DNA of 64,000 nucleotides, taken from positions 2,232,001-2,296,000 of the forward strand of contig NZ_CP009278.1 in assembly GCF_000747525.1 (NCBI RefSeq), given 5' to 3'. Source of the DNA: Sphingobacterium sp. ML3W (GTDB lineage Bacteria; Bacteroidota; Bacteroidia; Sphingobacteriales; Sphingobacteriaceae). The translations under genes and the position numbers were made by a program. Below the pieces are notes generated by a model. That model was not told the origin of the DNA. It did not search any database and saw nothing but the letters and a program-made list of their open reading frames with translations. Shown in pieces: positions 47,001 through 54,748 of the stretch; position 1 is the stretch's first letter, and each line of letters begins with the position of its first letter.

Positions 47001-47416
47001 GGAATATCTCTTACCAACTGGGACATATGTTCCTGCGCGATTCTTATAACAATCACTTATTAGTAAACAGCAGTGTTGGACATAAGGATTATGCACTGCG
47101 TTGGAAGAAATCCGGGGATGAGTTGATAACAGATGTTCCAGCTGTAACCTATCCTGCAAATTCGATTGCTAGTAATGTGTTTATAGGATCTTCGGCATTG
47201 CTCGAAAGCGGAAGTCAGATTAAACTGCGAGATATTCAATTGACTGTCGATCTTCCGTTTGCTTCCAATTTTAAACTCAAAAATTGTAAAGTATATGGGT
47301 ATGTTCAAAATGTGGGGACCATCTGGCGTGCGAATAAATGGGGAATCGACAGTGAATACGGTTTTAATATACCTGATCCAATGATGACAGCACTAGGATT
47401 TAGTTTTACCCTTTAA
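44072..47416 (+). CDS. SusC/RagA-family TonB-linked outer-membrane transporter
   Basis: The ATG at 44072 is preferred to a GTG at 44048; a nine-codon ORF (44052-44081) overlaps the start and could couple translation. A long N-terminal hydrophobic signal is followed by a carboxypeptidase-regulatory-like domain (LKGTVISAVDGKPLEGVSIK), the TonB plug (YLNINVRGMSTM, PLVVVDGVPYE, IESVTVLKDAAASSIWGAQS) and a 22-strand barrel ending in FSFTL. It pairs with SusD to import oligosaccharides, peptides or cofactors. The substrate cannot be inferred: no glycoside hydrolase is nearby. Confidence 0.95.
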   Translation: MKSKIEYINKLWKYLQTLLKPGGENLLVISKMLMLILILPFPMVGIVHDVHAANKADVQVDYVLKGTVISAVDGKPLEGVSIKVEAEKGRSSTKKDGTYSLNVEHRKGLVKFSYVGYKSQELNYTVGVSLSVKLIPEENKLEEVEVVSTGFQKIPKERATGSFEFVDNKLFNRKVSTDFVSRLEDVVPGITASKVYNNRGGYLNINVRGMSTMRSERWPLVVVDGVPYETYYQVAGMGAFNNLNPNDIESVTVLKDAAASSIWGAQSGNGVIVVTTKKGKFTQAMQISFNANVSIKAKPDLYYYPQIKTSDYIDMQQFLFDKGKFNGQFNTWYYNPEPAVRLMEDRRTGAISEAEFNEKIVKLKAMDARDDFLKYIYRNAVKQQYNFQLQTGSEKANTLFSVGYDKNLNDVVTSSYQRLNLKSNSQFKPIKNMLVDIGLLYTESKNISSSVPVGYNLLGKGLQNYPYMKLADENGEPAVVEANSISNIYRDTVAGGRLLDWTYRPLKELYDSRETQKVRELFTNFNMNYTFDFGLSLNMQYAYQRSMNPSEVWRGVGSFYQRDAINAVASYNADAVTWNLPIGDNLNIFNWDSYTHQSRATAEYNKKWKDRHEISVFAGMEVRKTHKTLTTSQYQGFDPETGAFKPAPYGVAVPYFNGAFGTFYMRDYNQYQLFRNNFVSYFANASYTYVNKYILSGSFRKDASNLFGVKSNDRGQPFWSVGCAWVFSREPFLENGPFSLLKLRSTYGYNGNVNNSVSANPIMSIENEVNYINSQKYGMIMTPPNPRLRWERVAITNLGLDFAMKGNWLSGSMEYYEKNAKDLIAPDRIDPSTGFTSMMVNSANIKTKGWDISINTIPVVSKNWTWNSNLVFSYARTKVLKAYVQNEIGQDYISTGLANVMTPIEGRDLFSLLTYKWAGLDPETGAPRASLNGEISKDYSAITNTNVKDLEYQGSTIPLYTGSFRNSIRYKTIELSWNISYQLGHMFLRDSYNNHLLVNSSVGHKDYALRWKKSGDELITDVPAVTYPANSIASNVFIGSSALLESGSQIKLRDIQLTVDLPFASNFKLKNCKVYGYVQNVGTIWRANKWGIDSEYGFNIPDPMMTALGFSFTL

Positions 47417-47426
47417 TCTATCTAAC

Positions 47427-48785
47427 ATGAAAACAAATAATCTTACTGTAGGGATTTGGACTATGCTTCTTTTTTGTGGCTGCAGCAATTTTTTGGAAGA
47501 GAAGCCTGATATTAAAATGGTCATTCCAAAGACATTGAATGATGCAGAGTTGTTGCTCAATAATTATAGTGCCATGAATACTGGATATCCTTTATTTGGA
47601 GAATGGGGTGCGGATGAATATTATCTGACTGATGAAAATTTTGATGGTGCTCTAAATTTTGAGCAGCAGAATACCTATAGCTGGTTGGATGAACCTAATA
47701 ATGATATCATGCAATGGCAAAGGCCCTATAAAGTTGTATATAATGCGAATCAAGTATTGGAGATTATAGATAATTTGGGTACAATTGGCTCAGATAAGAA
47801 GAGTAAAAACTTATCTGGGATTGCACACTTTTATCGAGCTTTCGCCTTTCAGCAAATGCTGGAAGTATTTGCGCCAGCTTATCAGGCCGGAACTGCTATG
47901 ACCGATTTAGGTATTCCATTGCGCCTTGATCCAGGTATTGATGAACCCTCGACTCGAGCAAGCGTACAACAAAGTTTTGATCAGGTTATTAAGGATTATA
48001 AAACTGCTGTATGGCAGTTGCCATTGCAGGAAGCGATAAAGGGTAGGCCATTTCGTGCCAGTGCCTATGCAGGTCTTGCTCGTACTTACCTCTATATGGG
48101 TAACTATCAACAGGCATACCTCTATGCTGATTCAAGTCTACATATTCACGCTAATTTGATGGATTTTAATACCCTGAATGCTTCTGCAGATCTTCCTATT
48201 GATAGATTTAATGTGGAAGTACTATTTGCAGCTATTACAGGTACTTCAGGTCCAATGAGCTTGAACAATGGATTAGTGGATTCTACCTTATACAGGTCAT
48301 ATGCAGATAACGATTTGAGAAAGACGCTATTCTTTAGAAAAAACCTTTTCCCGCAGAATACTTATGGTTTTAAGGGTAATTATGATAAAGCTCTTGCAAC
48401 CATTTTTGTCGGGTTGACCAGTAGTGAGATGTACCTAGTAAAAGCTGAAGCAGCAGCTCGGATTGGAAAAGTAACAGAAGCATTATCTACTTTAAATACC
48501 CTTCTTAAGAAAAGACAGGATGAGAACCAATTTATTCCTGTAACGGAGATGAGCCCAAATCTGCTTTTGCCTTTGATATTGAAAGAACGGCAAAAGGAAT
48601 TGGTGTTTCGAGGACGTCGCTGGTCAGATCTGAAACGGTTGAATCTGGATCCGCGCTTTCAAAAAACACTTAAAAAAGTGGTGAAGGGTAAGGAGTATAC
48701 GCTCAGTCCTAATAGTATAAAATATGCTTTTCGACTTCCTGAACCAGTCGTTATTATTGGAAAAATACCCCAAAACTTACGTTAA
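47427..48785 (+). CDS. SusD/RagB-family substrate-binding lipoprotein
   Basis: 452 aa with lipobox LLFCGC followed by SNFLEEKPD, the usual SusD start. TPR-like helical pairs (KNLSGIAHFYRAFAFQQMLE, RASAYAGLARTYLYMGNYQQ) and the C-terminal RagB block ILKERQKELVFRGRRWSDLK are clear. It caps the SusC barrel at the cell surface. It starts 10 bp after SusC. Confidence 0.93.
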   Translation: MKTNNLTVGIWTMLLFCGCSNFLEEKPDIKMVIPKTLNDAELLLNNYSAMNTGYPLFGEWGADEYYLTDENFDGALNFEQQNTYSWLDEPNNDIMQWQRPYKVVYNANQVLEIIDNLGTIGSDKKSKNLSGIAHFYRAFAFQQMLEVFAPAYQAGTAMTDLGIPLRLDPGIDEPSTRASVQQSFDQVIKDYKTAVWQLPLQEAIKGRPFRASAYAGLARTYLYMGNYQQAYLYADSSLHIHANLMDFNTLNASADLPIDRFNVEVLFAAITGTSGPMSLNNGLVDSTLYRSYADNDLRKTLFFRKNLFPQNTYGFKGNYDKALATIFVGLTSSEMYLVKAEAAARIGKVTEALSTLNTLLKKRQDENQFIPVTEMSPNLLLPLILKERQKELVFRGRRWSDLKRLNLDPRFQKTLKKVVKGKEYTLSPNSIKYAFRLPEPVVIIGKIPQNLR

Positions 48786-48810
48786 ACTATCATTTATAAT
48801 TAAAGAAACC

Positions 48811-50064
48811 ATGAAATATTTAAAATTGATCGCTCTCCAGATCTGTTTACTGATGCTATGCAGTACTTCACATGCCCAGACGGACCAAAAAGTAGATTTA
48901 AGTAAAGCGCTTAAAATAGGAGATACTTTTATTCTCCCAACTACGGTCAAATTGACGCGTGGCTTGAATAATACAATAGATTGGAAAAAACTGAATGATA
49001 AGGTTGTCATATTGGATTTCTTTGATACCTCTTGTGGCACCTGTATACAGACAATGCCCAAGTTGCAAAAACTACAGGATAAATTGAAAGATAAACTGCA
49101 GATCATCAGCGTTGGATGGCAGGACAAAGCGACTTTGGAGAAATTATTTGAAAACAATGAATTTCTAAAGGAAAATAAGGTCAATTTGCCTGTTATCTAC
49201 TCTGATGTGTATTTGAAAGAGCGGTTCCCACATCAAGGCGTTCCTCATGTTGTATTTCTTTATAAAGGCATAGTGCAAGCGATAACGAGCAGCAAGTTAA
49301 TTACGGAAGATTATATCTTGGAGTTATATGATAAGGGAACGATTGACTTACCATTAAAGGACGATTTTGGGAAAGGAAATCTGATGGCTTCAAGTAAAAA
49401 TGGTTTACAAATAAAGGGAATGGTAACACTATCAGGTTATCAAAATGGTGTGCCGTTTGAATCCTTTAAAAGACAAAAAGATAGTATAAATGATTTACAA
49501 AAAACATCTTTTTACAATGTCTCTATCTATAGTGCGGTCCTATCTACTTGGGCTAAGATACAAAAAGCAGATTTTATCCCAAGACCCGAGCGGTTGCTGT
49601 TGAAGGTAAAAGAACCGAACCGCTATCGAGATACCGCAAACATTGGCGATGTCTGGTATGCGCAGCATGCGATTTCGTATGAACGTTTGGACGCGATACA
49701 ACGGACAGATTCGGCTCAGGCAAAAGTTGTGTTACAGGATTTACATAGCTTTTTAGGCATTCGAACCTATAAAATGATGAAGAGTATCCAATGTTTGATT
49801 TTAAAGCCTTGTCCAATAATACCATATACAGGAAAAGCACCCCTGAATGGTTTGACATTTGAAGGCAGTTCGGTCCTCGCGGTCATGACTGATATGGGGC
49901 GACAATTTCCCCCAGTTCTGGACTTGGTCAAAAGTAAGGTGGTGATAAAACTTGGGGACTATAATAATTTGGAAGAGCTGAACGAGCAGCTTGCAACCTA
50001 TGGTATAGTTGCAGAAATCGGGATGGGAGAACAGGAGGTGTTGGTTATTGAAGAAATGGAGTAG
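48811..50064 (+). CDS. TlpA-like thioredoxin-domain protein with C-terminal extension
   Basis: The ATG at 48811 opens a signal peptide (LIALQICLLMLCSTSHAQ) and gives 417 aa; the open frame back to 48724 overlaps susD. The thioredoxin fold has DFFDTSCGTC (Cys75, Cys78) and the cis-Pro loop GVPHVVF. The C-terminal 200 residues contain RLLLKVKEPNRY and GDVWYAQHAISYERLDAIQR, a region seen in TIGR03435-type TlpA proteins of this phylum. It is periplasmic. It is typically co-encoded with SusC/SusD, perhaps for redox care of the imported substrate or the transporter; role inferred. Confidence 0.85.
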   Translation: MKYLKLIALQICLLMLCSTSHAQTDQKVDLSKALKIGDTFILPTTVKLTRGLNNTIDWKKLNDKVVILDFFDTSCGTCIQTMPKLQKLQDKLKDKLQIISVGWQDKATLEKLFENNEFLKENKVNLPVIYSDVYLKERFPHQGVPHVVFLYKGIVQAITSSKLITEDYILELYDKGTIDLPLKDDFGKGNLMASSKNGLQIKGMVTLSGYQNGVPFESFKRQKDSINDLQKTSFYNVSIYSAVLSTWAKIQKADFIPRPERLLLKVKEPNRYRDTANIGDVWYAQHAISYERLDAIQRTDSAQAKVVLQDLHSFLGIRTYKMMKSIQCLILKPCPIIPYTGKAPLNGLTFEGSSVLAVMTDMGRQFPPVLDLVKSKVVIKLGDYNNLEELNEQLATYGIVAEIGMGEQEVLVIEEME

Positions 50065-50074
50065 CCAAAATATT

Positions 50075-50100
50075 ATAGGGTATGATGATTCATACCCTAT
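50075..50100. terminator. bidirectional terminator
   Basis: ATAGGGTATGA (50075-50085), loop TGAT, then TCATACCCTAT (50090-50100): an 11-bp perfect stem. It lies 11 bp after the TlpA-like stop and before the 3' end of a convergent small gene. Confidence 0.7.
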
Positions 50101-50142
50101 TCTAAGTTTAGCAAACGCTGATTTCTTAATTCTTATAACAAG

Positions 50143-50370
50143 CTACCTTGATTTTAATGACACATTAGGACCATTGACCTGATTCTGCAAAGAATTGATC
50201 ATTTCGTCTTTCAATGCAGGAGTGATAATAGGTAGTCCACTACCGTCATTATCAGCTTGTAGTGTACACATTTGCTGTGTCGGATTAGCACATACAGGTG
50301 GCGTTCCAGTTATATATGTGTAATGAGCAGGATTTGACGGGTTTAAACCCGTAAGAGCGAATAGTGCCAT
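50143..50370 (-). CDS. small cysteine-containing protein
   Basis: 75 aa from the ATG at 50370 (a TTG at 50379 adds three). It begins MALFALTGLNPSNPAH and contains a Cys pair: PPVCANPTQQMC. The N-terminal hydrophobic stretch is too short for a usual signal peptide. In this phylum small proteins with a C-x7-C block after a short hydrophobic start occur in strings of paralogues, but I cannot name a family. It lies opposite the SusCD operon end and downstream of the 24-aa peptide gene on the same strand. Confidence 0.5.
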   Translation of the reverse strand: MALFALTGLNPSNPAHYTYITGTPPVCANPTQQMCTLQADNDGSGLPIITPALKDEMINSLQNQVNGPNVSLKSR

Positions 50371-50523
50371 AATTGACAAATTTTTAAGTTAAACTTTTTG
50401 TTTTTCAATGCATATACCTATATGCATTGAATTTTTTTTCATAATAATTTTTGCACGTTAAATTACTGTAGCGAACCAACTGGATCACCATCTGAACGCG
50501 GCTTGTTCTTGGTTAGATCTTAT

Positions 50524-50598
50524 TTATGCACCGCAATAAGCGGGGAACGTTGCAAATTTGCGACGGTATGCTTTGATAGCTTTCTTAATATAGTTCAT
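50524..50598 (-). CDS. 24-aa cationic peptide
   Basis: The ATG is preceded by AAATAAAGGAT, a good ribosome site by the standards of this window. The peptide starts MNYIKKAIKAYRRKF and ends AYCGA. The first 15 residues carry six Lys/Arg and form an amphipathic helix pattern; there is one Cys near the end. Too short for gene finders. It could be a secreted or signal peptide, or a leader peptide. It sits downstream of the two hairpin repeats on the minus strand. Confidence 0.42.
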   Translation of the reverse strand: MNYIKKAIKAYRRKFATFPAYCGA

Positions 50599-50633
50599 AT
50601 CCTTTATTTTTTAATTCTTAACCTCAATTTGTC

Positions 50634-50671
50634 TTTTCAAAAACCCCTAGCTCCGAAGAGCTAGAGGAGTC
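50634..50671 (-). terminator. UUCG hairpin repeat, copy 1
   Basis: On the minus strand: CTAGCTC-TTCG-GAGCTAG followed by GGGGTTTTTGAAAAG. This is a textbook intrinsic terminator with a stable UUCG loop and a T-run. A copy with one base difference lies 90 bp away. Confidence 0.75.
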
Positions 50672-50723
50672 AGCCAATCATCTCAATCGCATATAACCAA
50701 TCTATTATAATCCATATCTTATC

Positions 50724-50761
50724 TTTTCAAAAACCCCTAGCTCCGAAGAGCTAGTGGAGTA
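50724..50761 (-). terminator. UUCG hairpin repeat, copy 2
   Basis: Same 38-bp sequence as copy 1 except for one base (ACTAGCTC rather than TCTAGCTC on the minus strand). It lies about 107 bp past the stop of the AraC-type gene, as expected for its terminator. The 52 bp between the two copies include a 10-codon ORF (ATGGATTATAATAG..., MDYNRLVICD). Confidence 0.7.
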
Positions 50762-50809
50762 ACAAACATCTTATCTCAAAGATAAAGGGCTTTTGAATGC
50801 GGAAATTAG

Positions 50810-50842
50810 CCGAATCGGGACAAAGAGTTGCCCGAATCGGGA
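50810..50842. promoter_or_regulatory. tandem 11-bp direct repeats, possible AraC-type operator
   Basis: CCGAATCGGGA at 50810-50820 and again at 50832-50842, spaced 22 bp, that is two helical turns. AraC-family proteins often bind two direct half-sites with this spacing. The repeats lie just past the stop of the AraC-type gene and upstream, on the minus strand, of the hairpin/peptide tract. Confidence 0.45.
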
Positions 50843-50867
50843 TAAAAAGCTACTTGAAGGCGTTACT

Positions 50868-51866
50868 TTAGATTTTTGTGGTGTAATCTCTTTGATAAGC
50901 AATAGGAGTACGCTTCGTTTCGCGTTTGAAGAATCTGCAGAATGACGTTTGGTCTTTAAAGCCACAGCAAATGGCTACGTAGGCCACTTTTTCATTCTGC
51001 TCCAATAATCTTTTAGCCTTTTTCAATCTAATCCCTTGTTTGTAGCTAATGAGGCTGATGCCGTAATGCCTGGTATGCAAATTATGGAGGTAATCGCTGC
51101 TGCATTGGAGATTAATAGCAATCTGCTTGATGGCAATGTCTTCATCTTTGGTCGCAAAGTGTTGTACAATCATGTCGCGTGCGCTATCGATAAAGATGCG
51201 GCTGGGATGGTGCATTTCAAATGTGGGGATGAGCTTCTTGATGCTGATCTCAAAAACATCGTCCAGCGTCTTACTGAAACAGATTGCTTGGCTGGATTTG
51301 CCTTCCTGCAGCATCTCGAATATATCGAGGTGTTTTGCTCGGGTATTTTCTTCTGCCCGAAATGGGATACTGGCCACGAGATGTTGACCATGATGGTAGT
51401 AGGCATCCAATAGGGGTTTTAATATGGTTTTCAATTGGCTGTTTTTGCCGATCTGTACTTCGGGATCAAAGCAGAAGCCATAAACCAGATACCTGCCTTT
51501 GTCCAATTGTACGGTATAGTGGTCGGCAGGGGTGTACAGGTATACGCCTCGTCGGTTCAATAAAGCAAAATCTATTGCGCTCCCGTGCTGGGTAAGTTTT
51601 GCTTGTCCCGTTATTTCCATCATATGATAGAGTTGGATAAACGATTCGTTGACCTTGATATGTACCTGTATGCGGTGCTCAACTTGAAAATCATAGCAAT
51701 ATACCGTACCGCCAATGGTGGGTAAGATGTCTTCTTGTAATGTGGTGTTGCCCAAACGCCAATGTCGGGTCTCTGCTCCGGGCAGATGGATGGTTGTGGT
51801 ACTGACCGGACCGGGATGTTCGGGCAGTTCGGGACCTATGCTGATCAGTTCAAAAGTTGCGCCCAT
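50868..51866 (-). CDS. AraC-family transcriptional regulator
   Basis: Start placed at ATG 51866 (MGATFELISIGPELPEHPG); the open frame to 51938 would run through a strong hairpin and gives an unlikely basic N-terminus. The C-terminal HTH pair is clear: DIAIKQIAINLQCSSDYLHN and VAYVAICCGFKDQTSFCRFF, then KRTPIAYQRDY. The N-terminal 200 residues are an unassigned sensor half. It probably controls the neighbouring SusC/SusD locus or the small-peptide tract. The minus-strand terminator repeats follow it. Confidence 0.85.
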   Translation of the reverse strand: MGATFELISIGPELPEHPGPVSTTTIHLPGAETRHWRLGNTTLQEDILPTIGGTVYCYDFQVEHRIQVHIKVNESFIQLYHMMEITGQAKLTQHGSAIDFALLNRRGVYLYTPADHYTVQLDKGRYLVYGFCFDPEVQIGKNSQLKTILKPLLDAYYHHGQHLVASIPFRAEENTRAKHLDIFEMLQEGKSSQAICFSKTLDDVFEISIKKLIPTFEMHHPSRIFIDSARDMIVQHFATKDEDIAIKQIAINLQCSSDYLHNLHTRHYGISLISYKQGIRLKKAKRLLEQNEKVAYVAICCGFKDQTSFCRFFKRETKRTPIAYQRDYTTKI

Positions 51867-51912
51867 AATTGAGTATTGAGGTTCATAATTGGTTCTTCTT
51901 TTTTTTGGAAAT

Positions 51913-51948
51913 CTCCGAGCACATGGATCTCGATACATGTGCTCGGAG
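51913..51948 (-). promoter_or_regulatory. 13-bp perfect leader hairpin before the AraC-type gene
   Basis: CTCCGAGCACATG (51913-51925) and CATGTGCTCGGAG (51936-51948) with a 10-nt loop. It lies between the stop of the 129-aa gene and the AraC-type start, with no downstream T-run on the minus strand. It may separate expression of the two genes or protect the 3' end of the first. Confidence 0.55.
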
Positions 51949-51966
51949 GAAGGAGATTAGCTATAC

Positions 51967-52356
51967 TTATTTATAATTGTAGCGGATACGGATCATTAAG
52001 GGATGAGCATAGGTTTGTGCAGACTGACTGTCGTTGGCTACCGTAGGATCTAAGCCGAATACTGTCATCTCTTTGGGGTCTGGTACCTTGTCTTCATCTT
52101 TCTCCTCTTTGTAAAAGTCTACCCGTACTCCTTGTTCCCAACTGTTGGCAATTGCTTGTCCAAGTGACGTGGAAAAAGAGGGGGACATCGTCTGTAGCTG
52201 TTGTTGTTGACTGCTGCTCAGATCGAACCGACTGTCTACATACAGTTGCAAATCTGTCCGTAATAGGTTGGTCTCGAGTAGAAGGTCTGACGCTAATAGA
52301 GCGAGTACATGGTCTTGTAAAGCGGCAACGCCCGCATTGTCTAGATTTTGTTTCAT
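51967..52356 (-). CDS. hypothetical protein, 129 aa
   Basis: The frame is open from 52563, but the first 69 residues cover a repeat-rich regulatory stretch; the ATG at 52356 (MKQNLDNAGVAALQDHVLAL) is the credible start. Helical N-terminal half, Q-rich middle (SSSQQQQLQTM), and a C-terminal MIRIRYNYK. The first helices suggest a cytoplasmic helical protein. No family recognised. It precedes the AraC-type gene by 100 bp on the same strand. Confidence 0.6.
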   Translation of the reverse strand: MKQNLDNAGVAALQDHVLALLASDLLLETNLLRTDLQLYVDSRFDLSSSQQQQLQTMSPSFSTSLGQAIANSWEQGVRVDFYKEEKDEDKVPDPKEMTVFGLDPTVANDSQSAQTYAHPLMIRIRYNYK

Positions 52357-52409
52357 AAATAAAAAATATGTTTTTGAATATTTTATAAATTTCCTGAAAT
52401 AACAACGGC

Positions 52410-52520
52410 TTTGCATCTCAGGAAAACGTGGGAACGGATAAGATGTACTTTTTAGCATCTTTTTAGGGATAAGATGCCCTTTTTGAGGATAAGATGCATC
52501 GTTTTGCATCTTATTGGATG
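52410..52520. promoter_or_regulatory. cluster of GGATAAGATG repeats with inverted GCATCT copies
   Basis: GGATAAGATG occurs at 52436, 52467 and 52487. GCATCT, the inverse of its core, occurs near 52413, 52454 and 52506; the last forms AAGATGCA-TCGTTT-TGCATCTT. The cluster ends 55 bp upstream of the 129-aa gene start and 300 bp upstream of the divergent membrane-protein gene, so it looks like a multi-site operator. Confidence 0.5.
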
Positions 52521-52821
52521 TTACAAATACTACAGTACATCCATCTCTTATACATTTGTCCACCCTTTGTCCACCCTTTATCTAATGTTTATAATGAGAG
52601 TTTTATATATATTCTTGGGTGCGTGTTTTTAGTCTCACAACTATTTGATAGGGAGCTTACTAAAGCTTTTTTTTGGTCCTGGTATATCTTCGCGGTTGGG
52701 TATTTGTGATGGGTTAAAAAAAATGACCGTAAGCATAATCGTGAATTTGTTACATCGAGTTATTTGAAGTTAAAGGTAATATTTATATCTTTTCTGTTAT
52801 TTTGAAGACCAACTTAACCTT
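52521..52821. other. divergent promoter region
   Basis: 300 bp between the repeat cluster and the membrane-protein gene. The sequence near 52550-52575 contains TTTGTCCACCCTTTGTCCACCC, an 11-bp unit repeated in tandem (two copies). No coding frame supported. Confidence 0.45.
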
Positions 52822-53823
52822 ATGAACTTTAATAACCAGACTGCTATCCGCCAAAAACAGATTCTTTATTTTACGATATTGTTCGTTTTTCCAATCTTTT
52901 TCAATTTGATGGGCTACGATTTTAAATGGAACGAAATAAAGATATTGAGCGCTCCATTCTTATTGCTCAGCATGGCGATGCTGTTCATCATGTTGGTCGC
53001 AGTGGTCTGGATATCATATGTACGGCATTATTTTGGAGATTCACTGAAAGAACACGGTAATTTTGAAAAGCAATGGCGCATCAGGGTGGCTTATTATAGT
53101 GCAGCTTTACTTCCATTTTTAGTGTTTTTTACCGTTTTGCTGCTGATATGGATCTGGCGATATGATAGATTTTGGGATATATGGAAAATGTATGCCATCT
53201 GGCGATATCCCCAACTAATTGTTGTACTAGGTATATTCTCTTATGTTCTCATCAAAAATAGTACCTGGGCACTAGCCATATTAAAGGGTCCGTCAACCGT
53301 TGATCGTGCTGTTGCTGAAGATAAACAAGCACATGCCGAGGAGAAGGTGCTCCCGCAGGTGTCTCTCCAACTGAACGAACTGTACGATCATATCTTGAAC
53401 GTATTGGGAGCGACCATAGGACCTATCTATCGTGATATGATCTATGTACGTTTCTTTGATATCGTCGGGATATTGACCCGTAAATCGGGTTATCAGCTGA
53501 TCCTTTCGGATGGATCGATGATCGATTGCCCGAATATCTTAAAAAAGATAATCGATCTCCATTTGGGGCATTGGATGGTCAAGATATCGGATAATTATAC
53601 GATCAACATGCTGTTGGTCGATTGGCCTGATTATTCCAAAGGCCTACAACTGATTATGAAAGAGCCGACTTTGGACGGTCTCCGTGAAAAACTGTCCGAA
53701 GCGGAAATAGAAAAGATGTTTAAGATCGGTACGGGAATAAGGACGAGAGAAATAAAGAATTTTTTGGAAAAGAAGGAACAACTGACACTACAGGGTTGGG
53801 ATACTTGGGTGCCATTGAGATGA
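52822..53823 (+). CDS. membrane protein with C-terminal LytTR-like region
   Basis: 333 aa. Four hydrophobic helices occupy the first 155 residues (about 15-33, 45-70, 92-115, 130-150), followed by a charged linker rich in Glu and Ala. The cytoplasmic part (MIYVRFFDIVGILTRKSGYQ, LILSDGSMIDCPNILKK) resembles the start of LytTR DNA-binding domains found in membrane-bound regulators of this phylum, but the match is partial. It could be a membrane-tethered transcription regulator of the following cassette; low certainty. Confidence 0.6.
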   Translation: MNFNNQTAIRQKQILYFTILFVFPIFFNLMGYDFKWNEIKILSAPFLLLSMAMLFIMLVAVVWISYVRHYFGDSLKEHGNFEKQWRIRVAYYSAALLPFLVFFTVLLLIWIWRYDRFWDIWKMYAIWRYPQLIVVLGIFSYVLIKNSTWALAILKGPSTVDRAVAEDKQAHAEEKVLPQVSLQLNELYDHILNVLGATIGPIYRDMIYVRFFDIVGILTRKSGYQLILSDGSMIDCPNILKKIIDLHLGHWMVKISDNYTINMLLVDWPDYSKGLQLIMKEPTLDGLREKLSEAEIEKMFKIGTGIRTREIKNFLEKKEQLTLQGWDTWVPLR

Positions 53824-53921
53824 TGATCCTGCAATTATAAACCTAGACAAACTGAAGTGTCTGCTTGAAATAGGGGCTGACACTTTGATCTCGACGGGAG
53901 GTCGTTAGATTAACCAATCTT

Positions 53922-54293
53922 ATGAAAACTATCATGACCGTACCACCTGAGCTGGTATGGAACAGAACGCTTGTGTCCCACACGAGCGGTACATGCACTT
54001 CGGTGAACTTTGTGCTGGCTGCCCTCAAGGGGGACAGTACTTTACTTATGGATGAAAAACTGGACCATATCGTACGGCTCCTGGAAGGAGAGAAGGACGA
54101 ATTGTTGGGCTGGATGTCCAGCAAAGATTGCTGTGATTATGTCGCGATCAGTGACAGAACACTCTACCGGAAAATAAAGGAAGGCTGGATAAACGTAGCC
54201 TACCTGGAAAACAAACTAAGATACTTCCGTAAGCAGGATGTACTGAACCTGTACATCCGATACCATCAGAAAACGCCTAAATATATGCCGTAA
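53922..54293 (+). CDS. excisionase-like helix-turn-helix protein
   Basis: 123 aa. The C-terminal 60 residues match the HTH_17/excisionase type: WMSSKDCCDYVAISDRTLYR, then KIKEGWINVAYLENKLRYFR and KQDVLNLY. An in-frame ATG at 54048 (MDEKLDHIV) could be the real start; the first 42 residues are unusual. Proteins of this kind are common on Bacteroidota mobile elements. AGATACC-TTAAG-GGTATCT (54298-54316) follows the stop and may act as a terminator. Confidence 0.7.
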   Translation: MKTIMTVPPELVWNRTLVSHTSGTCTSVNFVLAALKGDSTLLMDEKLDHIVRLLEGEKDELLGWMSSKDCCDYVAISDRTLYRKIKEGWINVAYLENKLRYFRKQDVLNLYIRYHQKTPKYMP

Positions 54294-54316
54294 TCTCCAG
54301 ATACCTTAAGGGTATC

Positions 54317-54748
54317 TGCTTCGTATTGTATTCGTACCTGCTTCGGAGTTTTTACTACCCTAAAATCACTTTCTAATTACCTTTTAATACCGATTTCTTG
54401 GGGAAGGGTTGTTGGGGGGATGTGCCAGCGATGTGCGGGAGATGGGTAGGGGCCGAAGCTGGTACCTATCTGGTATCTATTTGTTCGCTATTTGACCATT
54501 ATGAAGTTCTCGATTTTTCTGCGATAGGACCTGCGAGGTCTACTATTCATACTCGAAATTACCTGTCGGTCGAAAGTTGTTGGACAGTTATCGGACAATT
54601 TGTTATGGGATATCGGACATATACCGGACAACCCTATTCTGCCTCTTGACAAGCCCTATGTTTAGGTGCTATGTTTGTTTCCGTAAAGCAAGATATACCG
54701 GTATACATCAAGTCTTTATGTATGGTTGAATATTTTAAAAAAAATAAA
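54317..54748. other. intergenic region before the DUF6266 cassette
   Basis: About 430 bp. An 83-codon frame at 54398-54649 has unlikely composition (many Cys, Trp and Gly, no start signal) and is not called. The 5' part is G-rich. No repeat or RNA gene recognised. Confidence 0.45.

Noticed and set aside
52436..52496. Plasmid-type replication origin with iterons
   Set aside because: The GGATAAGATG copies are unevenly spaced (31 and 20 bp) and there is no Rep gene or DnaA-type neighbour; a regulatory cluster is more likely.
54398..54649. 83-codon ORF
   Set aside because: Rich in Cys, Trp and Gly, no start signal, and located in a G-rich intergenic stretch; probably chance.
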